Source: an uncultured Actinomycetes bacterium
GTDB taxonomy: Bacteria > Actinomycetota > Actinomycetes > Nanopelagicales > Nanopelagicaceae
Assembly (NCBI GenBank): GCA_903916775.1
Contig: CAIWXY010000144.1
Location: forward strand, 1-7,188
Reading direction: 5' to 3'
DNA: 7,188 nucleotides
Position 1 is the stretch's first letter; each line of letters opens with the position of its first letter. A program made the position numbers and the translations under genes. The notes beneath the pieces were generated by a model that was not told the origin of the DNA, ran no database searches, and was given only the letters and a program-made list of their open reading frames with translations. Positions 1-5,541 of this stretch are shown here, piece after piece.

Positions 1-1877
1 AAGTATTTGTTGTACTTAGCTAATTCGTCATCTACGCCCATTGCTTCGGCGCGATCTGCCGCACGGTCGCTTCTCTTAGCCTCGCGGGAATCATCTCGAA
101 CCCATTGAATAAAGGTGGCGATAAGCGCTATCAAAATTGGAATCTCGCCCATTGCCCAGCCAATGGCTCCACCAGTGTGCTGGTCTGCCAGCAAGTTGGT
201 GGCCCACGGCCGATTGAGCGAAGCGAAGTAACCGCCATCAATCAACGTTGACGAAGACAAAAGTGCTACAGAGAAGAAGGCGTGGATCGCCATTGCAGCA
301 AAGAGCATGATGATTCGCACAATATGCGGAATCTTCTTCGGGTTGGGGTCGACTCCGACAATGACATAGAAGAAGAGATAGCCCGCGAGCATGAAGTGCA
401 GATCCATAAAGAGGTGGCCACTATGGCTCTGCATCAATTTTCCAAAGAGTGGCGTCATGTAGAGAACAAAGAGTGAGCCATCAAAGAGCGCAAGAGCGAC
501 TATGGGATTGGTGATCACCATGGAATAACGAGAGTGAATGAGCGCAATGAGGGTTCCGCGAATTCCACGTTCATCGGGGGTGCGACCCTGGGGCAAAGTG
601 CGCAGCGCTAAAGTAATAGGTGCACTGAGCACAAAGCCGATAGGTGCAATCATTCCCAACACCATGTGGGCGATCATGTGATCAGAGAAAGCAAAGTGGG
701 CATAGACCCCAAGGCCACCACTCGTTTCGAAATCCACTGCCGCAACGGCTAATGCAAATGAGACCGTGCGACCTACCGGCCACTTATCCCCGCGCTTACT
801 CAACACTCTGACGCCTTTAATATAAAGCGCGGTAATAATTAATAGGAACCCAATCACTGCTCCATCAGGTGACCACGCTGTAAATATGCGAGCGAGATTG
901 GGTGCTGGTGGCATTACTATTCCGGTAATTGCGATAACCGGATTGCCTTCAAGTTTTAGCGCGCTTGGCGATGTTGGCGGAGTGATGCTGCCGAGCCAGC
1001 CACCCAGCGCAACAGCGGCGATCATGACAATTGATTCGTTGATGAGCAGCCGCAGTACTTGGCGTGATCCGCTCATGCTCGATGCAATATATGAGCGATG
1101 CTTTGCACCGATGAGGACAAGTGCTACAAAAAGAACTATTTTGAAAATTACGAGGAGTCCATAAAGGGTGTGCCAACCAGCAATGAAATTAAGTCGAGTC
1201 CATGCGTTGAGAACACCACTAACTCCGACCGCGATTGCTGACCACAACGCCAGCGAACTAAAGCGCGGCAGTGCACGTTCGCGAGTAGCTGGGGCGACAA
1301 CGATCAACCCAATGACTCCGCCCACCCACAGCGATGCAAAGAGCACATGGAAGAGCAGTGATCCGATCGCCAACCCATGGTTACCAGCGTTGCTGGCGTG
1401 GCTCTGAAAAACGGGAGCGATGAGGGCAATGACAGTCAGGACGAGCGCGAAGTACGTACCGCGTACTTTTGTCACACGAGTGAGGCCAACCAGGACAGCT
1501 ACTCCAACAATTACTTGAAATAAGTAATCACGACCAAGGCTCGATTGGGCGATGAAATCATGGATTGCGCTAGTACTAAATGCGGCCAAGAATCCAGAGC
1601 CGAGAAGATTAGCTAGTTCGAGCATAAATCCACCAACAACCGTCACTGTCCAAATAGTTGTGGCAAGTACAGCTAATGAGCGAAGACGAAGTGATTCTTT
1701 TGTGAGTGTGCCCTTGACTTCTGTGACCAAAAATCCCATCGCATAGAGCACTCCGATAGCCGCAAGAAAGCTAATGAGGTTGAGGTCCTTAACAATCGGA
1801 ATCAAGGAAGAAACCAGGCGATTGGAAGTCAGAACGTGGTTGTGGGACGAGAGCGCTGAGGCTAGAAATGAGTGCAT
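1..1877 (-). CDS. copD: CopD-CtaG fusion membrane protein (copper transport / cytochrome c oxidase assembly), 3' end cut by window edge
   Basis: This polytopic membrane protein joins a CopD copper-resistance domain to a caa3-type CtaG domain, an arrangement known from actinobacteria. The frame is open from the ATG at 1877 to the window edge (625 codons; I checked every codon). The CopD half (about residues 35-300) has H160, H167 and H177, then the W184-V-G-G turn typical of CopD. The CtaG half starts near residue 325 (AWSPDG, W335) and carries the family histidines: SDHMIAHM (H400, H404), QSHSGHLFMDLHF (H485, H488, H494), H532 before FFSVALLSSS, and DQHTGGAIGW (D565, H567). The visible end (DDELAKYNKYL) resembles the usual C-terminus of the family, so probably only a few residues are missing. 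By family, the protein moves or presents copper across the membrane for oxidase assembly. It follows copC after 12 nt, in the same frame, without a clear Shine-Dalgarno sequence, so translation is probably coupled to copC. Confidence 0.93.
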   Translation of the reverse strand, partial: MHSFLASALSSHNHVLTSNRLVSSLIPIVKDLNLISFLAAIGVLYAMGFLVTEVKGTLTKESLRLRSLAVLATTIWTVTVVGGFMLELANLLGSGFLAAFSTSAIHDFIAQSSLGRDYLFQVIVGVAVLVGLTRVTKVRGTYFALVLTVIALIAPVFQSHASNAGNHGLAIGSLLFHVLFASLWVGGVIGLIVVAPATRERALPRFSSLALWSAIAVGVSGVLNAWTRLNFIAGWHTLYGLLVIFKIVLFVALVLIGAKHRSYIASSMSGSRQVLRLLINESIVMIAAVALGGWLGSITPPTSPSALKLEGNPVIAITGIVMPPAPNLARIFTAWSPDGAVIGFLLIITALYIKGVRVLSKRGDKWPVGRTVSFALAVAAVDFETSGGLGVYAHFAFSDHMIAHMVLGMIAPIGFVLSAPITLALRTLPQGRTPDERGIRGTLIALIHSRYSMVITNPIVALALFDGSLFVLYMTPLFGKLMQSHSGHLFMDLHFMLAGYLFFYVIVGVDPNPKKIPHIVRIIMLFAAMAIHAFFSVALLSSSTLIDGGYFASLNRPWATNLLADQHTGGAIGWAMGEIPILIALIATFIQWVRDDSREAKRSDRAADRAEAMGVDDELAKYNKY

Positions 1878-1889
1878 ATACGACCGTTA

Positions 1890-2531
1890 TTACTCACTGC
1901 TCTTTTTGGTCCGTGGCGCGCTCTTCTTCTTTCTGCGCTTCTGGCTGCGGCTTTCATTCCAAATCATTCGCGCATACCAAATAAGAAAGAGTGCAACTCC
2001 TGTTGCAATCACAAAGAGAATAATGATTGAGATATTGGCTGACGACGAAGTACCAGCAGCTTTGGTTGCAGATTTTGTCGGTGTGGCAACTGTCGGAGTT
2101 GGTGTTGCGCTCGGCGAAGAAATTGCGGCCGGAGCGTTAAAGAGAAATGTGAATGTTCCTGTGAGCGGAGCATCGGTCGCACTCAGAAGTGTGTATGCGA
2201 CGGTGTAAATACCGGTTGCCGTCAGAGGCTTGAGTCCGACAACTGCTGTGGTGTCACTGATTGTGATGGAACCGTCATCGACTTCTGTGCCATTCGGGTC
2301 AGTCACTGTCAGAGTGTTGCCCTGATCAAGAAGGCTGCCTGTAGCCGTCACCGAGACCGCATTGGGGGCGGTAGCAAGGACAGCGCCAACGGCCGGAGAT
2401 GACGAAGCGACCGCGTTAGCAAAAGCAGAATCGGCGCCTGCGGTGAGGGATCCGAGCGTCAAGAGGCCAGTAAGGGAGAGCAGGGCTACCAGCGAGGAGA
2501 TCTTTGGCGAAGTACCCAGACGTTTGCTCAC
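1890..2531 (-). CDS. copC: CopC-domain protein, secreted and membrane-anchored, lacking copper-ligand histidines
   Basis: The 213-residue protein has a signal peptide (hydrophobic 13-30, cleavage probably after AFA or ANA at 38-40), a CopC-like beta-sandwich (about 41-132), a Ser/Thr/Pro-rich linker (133-165), one membrane helix (about 167-187) and a strongly basic cytoplasmic tail. The fold is recognised from ASSSPAVGAVL, TLTVTDPNG, GIYTVAYTLLSATDAPLTG and the closing GTFTFLF. CopC proteins normally bind Cu(II) through an N-terminal His and a second His in a DGHP-like loop. Here the mature start reads VASSSP or NAVASSSP and the loop reads TDAP. The whole protein has no His and no Cys, and its only Met besides the start lies at the inner end of the helix. 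Classic copper binding is therefore unlikely, although the gene partners copD. The start is GTG at 2531, chosen because GAAAGGG lies 9 nt upstream and no other Met precedes the domain. Confidence 0.88.
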   Translation of the reverse strand: MSKRLGTSPKISSLVALLSLTGLLTLGSLTAGADSAFANAVASSSPAVGAVLATAPNAVSVTATGSLLDQGNTLTVTDPNGTEVDDGSITISDTTAVVGLKPLTATGIYTVAYTLLSATDAPLTGTFTFLFNAPAAISSPSATPTPTVATPTKSATKAAGTSSSANISIIILFVIATGVALFLIWYARMIWNESRSQKRRKKKSAPRTKKSSE

Positions 2532-2540
2532 AGATGTAGA

Positions 2541-2547
2541 CCCTTTC
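2541..2547 (-). promoter_or_regulatory. Ribosome binding site of copC
   Basis: Read on the minus strand this is GAAAGGG, 9 nt before the GTG start at 2531. It is what decides the GTG start of the CopC-like gene, since no in-frame ATG lies upstream of the signal peptide. Confidence 0.55.
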
Positions 2548-2601
2548 GGCGCAGTTGGAGCCAGATGGAGAGCTCGATTAGAACCTATCCTCTCACTTCT
2601 T

Positions 2602-2607
2602 TACACT
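2602..2607 (+). promoter_or_regulatory. -10 box of a predicted leaderless promoter for the FmdB-family gene
   Basis: TACACT fits the TAnnnT form of actinobacterial -10 boxes and ends 6 nt before the ATG at 2614, which places transcription start at or next to the A of the start codon. No Shine-Dalgarno sequence is present. A weak -35 (TTAGAA, 2578-2583) lies 18 bp upstream. The same hexamer and spacing recur in front of the 46-codon gene at 2998. Confidence 0.6.
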
Positions 2608-2613
2608 TAGGCC

Positions 2614-2811
2614 ATGCCGACCTATCAATATGCCTGTGCGAAATGTGGCCACGCCTTTGAACTGGTCCAATCCTTCTCTGACGCCCCCATCACGGTCTGT
2701 CCAGAATGTGGCGGCGAGGTCCGTAAGGTCTACTCGAATGTGGGGATTGTCTTTAAAGGCTCTGGCTTCTATAAAACCGATTCCCGCCCAACCACCGGCG
2801 GATCTGAGTAA
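2614..2811 (+). CDS. FmdB-family zinc-ribbon protein
   Basis: This is a complete 65-residue member of the FmdB/CxxC_CxxC zinc-ribbon family. It opens with MPTYQYACAKCG, has a first knuckle at C8/C11 and a second at C29/C32 (VCPECGG), and continues with the conserved RKVYSNVGIVFKGSGFY stretch and a short polar tail. All four zinc ligands are present, and length and sequence are typical of actinobacterial members. The name comes from a regulator of formamidase. The actual role of most members, including this one, is not known; a small nucleic-acid or protein adaptor is a guess. It is a single gene divergent from copC and convergent with the 46-codon gene, and it appears to be leaderless. Confidence 0.93.
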   Translation: MPTYQYACAKCGHAFELVQSFSDAPITVCPECGGEVRKVYSNVGIVFKGSGFYKTDSRPTTGGSE

Positions 2812-2817
2812 CGACTT

Positions 2818-2861
2818 CCTACCCGCAATAACTACTTGGGATACCTACCCGCAATAACTAC
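2818..2861. repeat. Duplicated 18-bp sequence between convergent genes
   Basis: CCTACCCGCAATAACTAC occurs exactly at 2818-2835 and again at 2844-2861, a 26-bp period with 8 unrelated bases between the copies. The second copy contains the stop codon of the minus-strand 46-codon gene. The first begins 6 bp after the FmdB stop. It looks like a small local duplication. It has no hairpin with a T-run, so I do not call it a terminator. Confidence 0.85.
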
Positions 2862-2998
2862 CCGTGATGAGGTGGCTTATCTGCAGCTATCTGCGCATCC
2901 CGCGAGTAAGAATCTTCATAATCACGCGGATCAGGCGTTGACTCATCGCTGGTCTTCACAGGGATGATTGGTTTTTGATCCTTTTCCTGCGAAGTCAT
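2858..2998 (-). CDS. Small hypothetical protein, 46 residues, hydrophilic
   Basis: A short ORF opening MTSQEKDQKPIIPVK and ending DAQIAADKPPHHG, with no hydrophobic segment and no Cys. It is rich in Asp, Glu, Lys, Pro and Ser and is probably unstructured. I do not recognise the family. The main support that it is real is its start region: TACACT lies exactly 6 nt before the ATG, the same hexamer and gap as for the FmdB gene on the other strand. The amino-acid composition also looks like a real acidic protein and not a random frame. It is divergent from purU with only 41 bp between the two ATGs, and convergent with the FmdB gene. The alternative is a chance ORF in a 228-bp intergenic gap. Confidence 0.6.
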   Translation of the reverse strand: MTSQEKDQKPIIPVKTSDESTPDPRDYEDSYSRDAQIAADKPPHHG

Positions 2999-3004
2999 GG
3001 AATA

Positions 3005-3010
3005 AGTGTA
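3005..3010 (-). promoter_or_regulatory. -10 box of a predicted leaderless promoter for the 46-codon gene
   Basis: On the minus strand this reads TACACT, followed by TATTCC and then the ATG at 2998. A -35 with a 17-bp spacer would fall on 3028-3033, which is the -10 box of the opposing purU promoter. No good -35 consensus is visible there. Confidence 0.5.
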
Positions 3011-3027
3011 GCTCCGCTCAAGCAAGT

Positions 3028-3033
3028 TAGACT
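3028..3033 (+). promoter_or_regulatory. -10 box of a predicted leaderless promoter for purU
   Basis: TAGACT (TAnnnT) ends 6 nt before the purU ATG at 3040, so the transcript would start at the start codon. There is no Shine-Dalgarno sequence upstream of the ATG. The expected -35 position (17-bp spacer) is 3005-3010, occupied by the -10 box of the divergent small gene. Confidence 0.55.
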
Positions 3034-3039
3034 TGGCGC

Positions 3040-3867
3040 ATGGACCTGATAGTTACCCTCCAGTGCAAAGACCAACCGGGCATTGTGCACTCAATGACCA
3101 GCGCGGTACTCGCTGCCGATGGCAACATCATCGAGAACCAACAATTCACTGATAGCGACACCGATCTATTCGTGATGCGCACCCGCTTTCAAACAACTCA
3201 GACTTTGGATGAGGCCACAGCAGTTATCTCAACAGGTTTGGCCCACCTGCATCCAACACTTCATATCCGCGAAACCCAAGTAAAGAAGCGTGCTTTGGTA
3301 CTCGTCACTAAAGAGAGCCACTGCTTGCGCGATTTGATGTACCTCCAAGAGCTTGGCGAACTACCTATTGAAATTCCAGCCGTGATGTCGAATCACGAGG
3401 ACTTGCGCGAGCTCGTCGAATCGCATGGTCTGCCATTTATTTACCTCGGCAAAGATAAGCAGGCTGCCGAGGCGCTTATTCTCAAAGTAATCGAAGCCGA
3501 GAATATCGATTTCGTTGTCCTCGCCCGCTATATGCAGATTTTGACTCCAGAACTCTGCCGCCAACTCGATGGTCGCATCATCAACATTCACCACTCATTC
3601 TTGCCCGGCTTTAAAGGTAGCAAGCCGTATCACCAGGCCCACGCACGTGGCGTCAAGATCATCGGTGCGACGGCGCACTTTGTGACAGCTGATCTCGATG
3701 AAGGCCCGATCATCGAACAAGATGTCGCGCATGTAACCCATAGCGCTCGCCCTGAAGACCTCGTTGCTCTAGGCCGCGATATTGAACGTCGCGTCCTCTC
3801 CAAAGCGGTCAAGCTCTACGCCGAAGATCGCATCTTCATCGTTGGGGATCGGACAGTCGTCTTCTAA
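3040..3867 (+). CDS. purU: Formyltetrahydrofolate deformylase PurU
   Basis: PurU hydrolyses 10-formyltetrahydrofolate to formate and tetrahydrofolate in the cytoplasm, balancing one-carbon units and supplying formate for purine synthesis where PurT is used. The 275-residue protein has the two expected parts: an N-terminal ACT domain (about 1-80, with CKDQPGIVHSMTSAVL and GNIIENQQF) and a formyltransferase-fold catalytic domain (about 84-275). The catalytic triad seen in formyl-folate enzymes is intact: N182 and H184 in INIHHSFLPGFKG, and D220 in TADLDEGPII. The PurU-typical GSKPYHQAH and GATAHFVT follow in order. Length is close to the usual 280, so the ATG at 3040 is sound. The gene stands alone and appears leaderless. 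Its start region is interlocked with that of the divergent small gene. Confidence 0.97.
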   Translation: MDLIVTLQCKDQPGIVHSMTSAVLAADGNIIENQQFTDSDTDLFVMRTRFQTTQTLDEATAVISTGLAHLHPTLHIRETQVKKRALVLVTKESHCLRDLMYLQELGELPIEIPAVMSNHEDLRELVESHGLPFIYLGKDKQAAEALILKVIEAENIDFVVLARYMQILTPELCRQLDGRIINIHHSFLPGFKGSKPYHQAHARGVKIIGATAHFVTADLDEGPIIEQDVAHVTHSARPEDLVALGRDIERRVLSKAVKLYAEDRIFIVGDRTVVF

Positions 3868-3986
3868 AACCTGCTTTGTTGTGCGCCCGAGTCAATCGTT
3901 TACATGGGTGACACCCTCGTTTTACTCATATGAAACACATGGGTCTTAGACATGGACAATGGCGGCCAACGCACCTATTAACCCGC

Positions 3987-4005
3987 TCGATGAGTACCTC
4001 ATCGA
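3987..4005 (-). other. Perfect 8-bp hairpin abutting the 3' CCA of the tRNA gene
   Basis: TCGATGAG and CTCATCGA pair perfectly around a 3-nt loop. On the minus strand the stem begins at the first base after the encoded CCA of tRNA-Arg. No T-run follows, so it is not a classical Rho-independent terminator. It could stop transcription, mark the precursor for 3' processing, or sit between the convergent purU and tRNA transcripts. These roles are inference; the symmetry itself is plain. Confidence 0.5.
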
Positions 4006-4081
4006 TGGTGTCCCAGACGGGAGTTGAACCCGTGACCTACCGCTTAGGAGGCGGTTGCTCTATCCACTGAGCTACTGGGAC
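4006..4081 (-). tRNA. tRNA-Arg (anticodon CCT), with encoded CCA
   Basis: The minus strand folds into a complete cloverleaf: acceptor GTCCCAG pairs with CTGGGAC (7 bp), D stem GCTC/GAGC, anticodon stem ACCGC/GCGGT with loop CTCCTAA, variable loop AGGTC, and T stem ACGGG/CCCGT with loop TTCAACT. The discriminator is A and CCA is encoded. The anticodon CCT (positions 4046-4048) reads AGG, an arginine codon. All stems are perfectly paired, so the gene looks functional. It stands alone, convergent with purU and divergent from the secreted-protein gene. Confidence 0.97.
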
Positions 4082-4119
4082 CTACGTCAGCTACCCGATG
4101 GCCAGATGACTGGCTCAAT

Positions 4120-4125
4120 CTTATA
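4120..4125 (-). promoter_or_regulatory. Possible -10 box upstream of tRNA-Arg
   Basis: On the minus strand this reads TATAAG, within an AT-rich patch about 40 bp upstream of the mature tRNA 5' end. A small hairpin (GCCAG/CTGGC around ATGA, 4101-4114) lies between it and the tRNA. No convincing -35 is visible, so this is a weak call. Confidence 0.3.
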
Positions 4126-4156
4126 GATAGCGCTAGAAAAGCCCTGTTTCGCGGGG

Positions 4157-4191
4157 ATTCACAGTATTTTCACCGCCCTGAAACTGTGAAT
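4157..4191. repeat. 9-bp perfect inverted repeat in the tRNA / secreted-protein intergenic region
   Basis: ATTCACAGT (4157-4165) is mirrored exactly by ACTGTGAAT (4183-4191). A few further pairs (TTCA with TGAA) are possible inside, around a GC-rich loop. It sits between two divergent transcription units (tRNA-Arg and the secreted protein gene), about 60 bp before the promoter of the latter. It could be an operator, the stem of a small RNA, or a relic. No T-run adjoins it. Confidence 0.5.
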
Positions 4192-4247
4192 TACGCCTAC
4201 TTATGCGCCTCTCGCTCTAGAATTGGACCATTAGCCGCATTGGTAGC

Positions 4248-4257
4248 TATGTATAAA
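4248..4257 (+). promoter_or_regulatory. Probable -10 region of the secreted-protein gene
   Basis: TATGTATAAA contains the overlapping -10 candidates TATGTA and TATAAA, about 23-32 bp before the ATG. A -35-like TTGGAC lies at 4223-4228, 19 bp from the first candidate. Unlike its neighbours, this gene has a leader with a strong ribosome binding site. Confidence 0.45.
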
Positions 4258-4267
4258 AAGATTACTC

Positions 4268-4273
4268 AGGAGG
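4268..4273 (+). promoter_or_regulatory. Strong ribosome binding site of the secreted-protein gene
   Basis: AGGAGG, a full Shine-Dalgarno core, lies 6 nt before the ATG at 4280 and fixes that start. It is the strongest such site in the window and suggests high expression. Confidence 0.85.
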
Positions 4274-4279
4274 ATTTAG

Positions 4280-5017
4280 ATGTCCATCACGTTCACAACC
4301 AAGAAGGTACTCGGTGCTGTTCTAGCCGCAGCCCTTCTTTCTGGAACTGCAATCGTCAGCATCGCACCTGCGCAGGCAGCCAGCGTTAAGCAAGGCGCCG
4401 CGTGTTCAGTTGCTGGAGCTAAGTCCAAGAGTGGAGCCACCACATATACATGCGGCACCAACCCTGTAACCCCAACAAGCATGAAGCTTGTCTGGTTGAC
4501 CTCTAACTGCATCAACCAAGGATCAACATTCAAAGTAGCGCAATCTGCCAACAACACAAGCGCTGGCGTGCTTTCTCAGCTCCAAACAGCAATTGCAGCA
4601 AATCAAACAGAGTTAACAAATGCGCAGACTGCACTGGCTGCGGCAAACGCGAAGCAATACTTCATCTCCACTGATCAGACTACAAAGACCAAGATTTATG
4701 CAACAGGCCTTGCTGCTGCAATCACAGCGTTGCAGGCAAAACTTGCAGCAGACCAAACTGCTTATGCGGCTGCGACTGCACTAGCAGATAAGACTGCATG
4801 GCAGACCGCTATCACACAGCGTTCAGGTTTAATCCAGGTCTTAACTCATGAGCAGAACATTTTGAATACTTCGGTCACAAACGCTCAGACCAATCTCACA
4901 ACCCTGAACTCGCAGCTCACGACTCTCACAGGTCCTGGTGGGGGAAGCGCAACCGCAAAGGCAACTTTGGCGACTGCTACGAAGTCACTTGCTGCGGCAT
5001 GTAAGGCTGGTCTTTAA
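4280..5017 (+). CDS. Secreted Ala/Thr/Gln-rich helical protein with an N-terminal cysteine motif, function unknown
   Basis: A 245-residue protein with a clear signal peptide (basic TTKK, hydrophobic 10-29, cleavage after AQA at 31-33). The mature N-terminus has a compact motif, GAACSVAGAKSKSG then YTC and LVW: C42, C58, W72 and C77. Similar short Cys-Tyr-Cys-Trp modules occur in exported actinobacterial proteins (from memory). From about 95 to 215 the sequence is Ala/Gln/Thr/Asn/Leu-rich with spacing that suggests long amphipathic helices or a coiled coil (for example VLSQLQTAIAANQTELTNAQ). A Gly-rich hinge (GPGGG, 218-222) and a short helix with C241 follow. Four cysteines suggest disulfides. 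There is no anchor or sorting signal. A strong ribosome binding site implies abundance. The stop is doubled (TAA TAG). I cannot assign a function; a cell-surface or envelope structural protein is a guess. Confidence 0.85.
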   Translation: MSITFTTKKVLGAVLAAALLSGTAIVSIAPAQAASVKQGAACSVAGAKSKSGATTYTCGTNPVTPTSMKLVWLTSNCINQGSTFKVAQSANNTSAGVLSQLQTAIAANQTELTNAQTALAAANAKQYFISTDQTTKTKIYATGLAAAITALQAKLAADQTAYAAATALADKTAWQTAITQRSGLIQVLTHEQNILNTSVTNAQTNLTTLNSQLTTLTGPGGGSATAKATLATATKSLAAACKAGL

Positions 5018-5044
5018 TAGCCAGGCAGAATAAAGCTTTACTTA

Positions 5045-5479
5045 TTAACCAATAGTTAGATACTTCGCGGTCGTGGCTAATGGATAAGCACTTAGTGCTT
5101 GTCGAGCCGGGCCGCGAAGTAGTTTTCCGGACAATGTAAATTCAGAACCATGGGCTGGACAGATCCAGTCGTTGCCTTGTTGCATCACTGTTGCGCCGTT
5201 GTGTGGGCAGGTAAGACTTAAAGCGGCAAAGCCATTAACTCCAGAGGCAACGCGAACAACTGCCAACTCGGAGCCATCGCTAAGTCCAACAATCACACTT
5301 CCGCCAATTTTTGAAAGTACCTTGTTCTGAGCCAAAGCAATTTGGAGTTTGCCATTCTTGAGAGTTGAAATGCCTGCAGCAGCTTGCGCCGCATCAGGAG
5401 CGAAATCCATCGCCAGGCCAAGTGAAGCTAGAACAACTCCACAGATTGCACCTCTACGTGAAATAGTTTTCTCGGTCAT
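5045..5479 (-). CDS. Tat-exported Rieske [2Fe-2S] protein
   Basis: A 144-residue electron-carrier protein. The N-terminus has a twin-arginine signal (SRRGAI at 7-12, then a hydrophobic stretch and AQA cleavage near 31-33), so it is exported folded with its cluster. The Rieske ligands are present: C91-P-H93 and C107-P-A-H110. The second cysteines that form the disulfide in bc1-type Rieske proteins are absent (CPHNGA and CPAHGS), and the tyrosine after HGS is replaced (HGSEF), which in the family goes with a lower redox potential. There is no membrane helix besides the signal. It is therefore a small ferredoxin-like Rieske domain and not the QcrA subunit; its partner is unknown. The ATG at 5479 has GAGAGAGG 7 nt upstream. 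The gene is convergent with the secreted-protein gene and divergent from the diguanylate cyclase. Confidence 0.93.
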   Translation of the reverse strand: MTEKTISRRGAICGVVLASLGLAMDFAPDAAQAAAGISTLKNGKLQIALAQNKVLSKIGGSVIVGLSDGSELAVVRVASGVNGFAALSLTCPHNGATVMQQGNDWICPAHGSEFTLSGKLLRGPARQALSAYPLATTAKYLTIG

Positions 5480-5486
5480 GGTTGGG

Positions 5487-5494
5487 CCTCTCTC
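5487..5494 (-). promoter_or_regulatory. Ribosome binding site of the Rieske gene
   Basis: The minus strand reads GAGAGAGG, ending 7 nt before the ATG at 5479. It is a purine-rich, moderately good Shine-Dalgarno match supporting that start. Confidence 0.5.
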
Positions 5495-5508
5495 GTTGTC
5501 CTCGCCTG

Positions 5509-5529
5509 GTCACAAGTAGTACTTGCGAC
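5509..5529. promoter_or_regulatory. 21-bp near-perfect palindrome, probable operator between Rieske and diguanylate cyclase genes
   Basis: The arms GTCACAAGTA and TACTTGCGAC surround a central G (5519). They are reverse complements except for one position; the inner CAAGTA/TACTTG pair is perfect. The site fills the spacer between the -35-like TGGTCA (5507-5512) and the -10 TAACCT (5530-5535) of the predicted cyclase promoter. It lies about 30 bp upstream of the Rieske start codon, so a dimeric regulator bound here could control both genes. I do not recognise the regulator. Confidence 0.6.
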
Positions 5530-5535
5530 TAACCT
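5530..5535 (+). promoter_or_regulatory. -10 box of a predicted leaderless promoter for the diguanylate cyclase gene
   Basis: TAACCT (TAnnnT) ends 6 nt before the ATG at 5542, so the transcript would begin at the start codon. TGGTCA at 5507-5512 matches the -35 consensus at four of six positions, with a 17-bp spacer. No Shine-Dalgarno sequence precedes the ATG. Confidence 0.55.
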
Positions 5536-5541
5536 TACATA

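Noticed and set aside
1774..2208. Plus-strand ORF of 144 codons across the copC/copD junction
   Set aside because: It is the antisense shadow of two well-supported minus-strand genes, with no recognisable domain or ribosome site.
3959..4027. A 22-codon plus-strand ORF (MAANAPINPLDEYLIDGVPDGS) running through the hairpin and into the tRNA gene antisense
   Set aside because: It ends inside the tRNA antisense strand, the upstream hexamer TAGACA lacks the final T of the local -10 form, and its middle is simply the hairpin sequence. Too short and too constrained by other features to call.
4006..4081. tRNA 3' end as a phage or island attachment site
   Set aside because: No integrase, no second copy of the tRNA 3' end and no mobile genes are visible in the window.
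5021..5044. Possible bidirectional terminator (AAAGCTTT palindrome with AT-rich flanks) between the secreted-protein and Rieske genes
   Set aside because: The palindrome is only about 10 bp, has no loop and no clear T-run, so a terminator cannot be supported.
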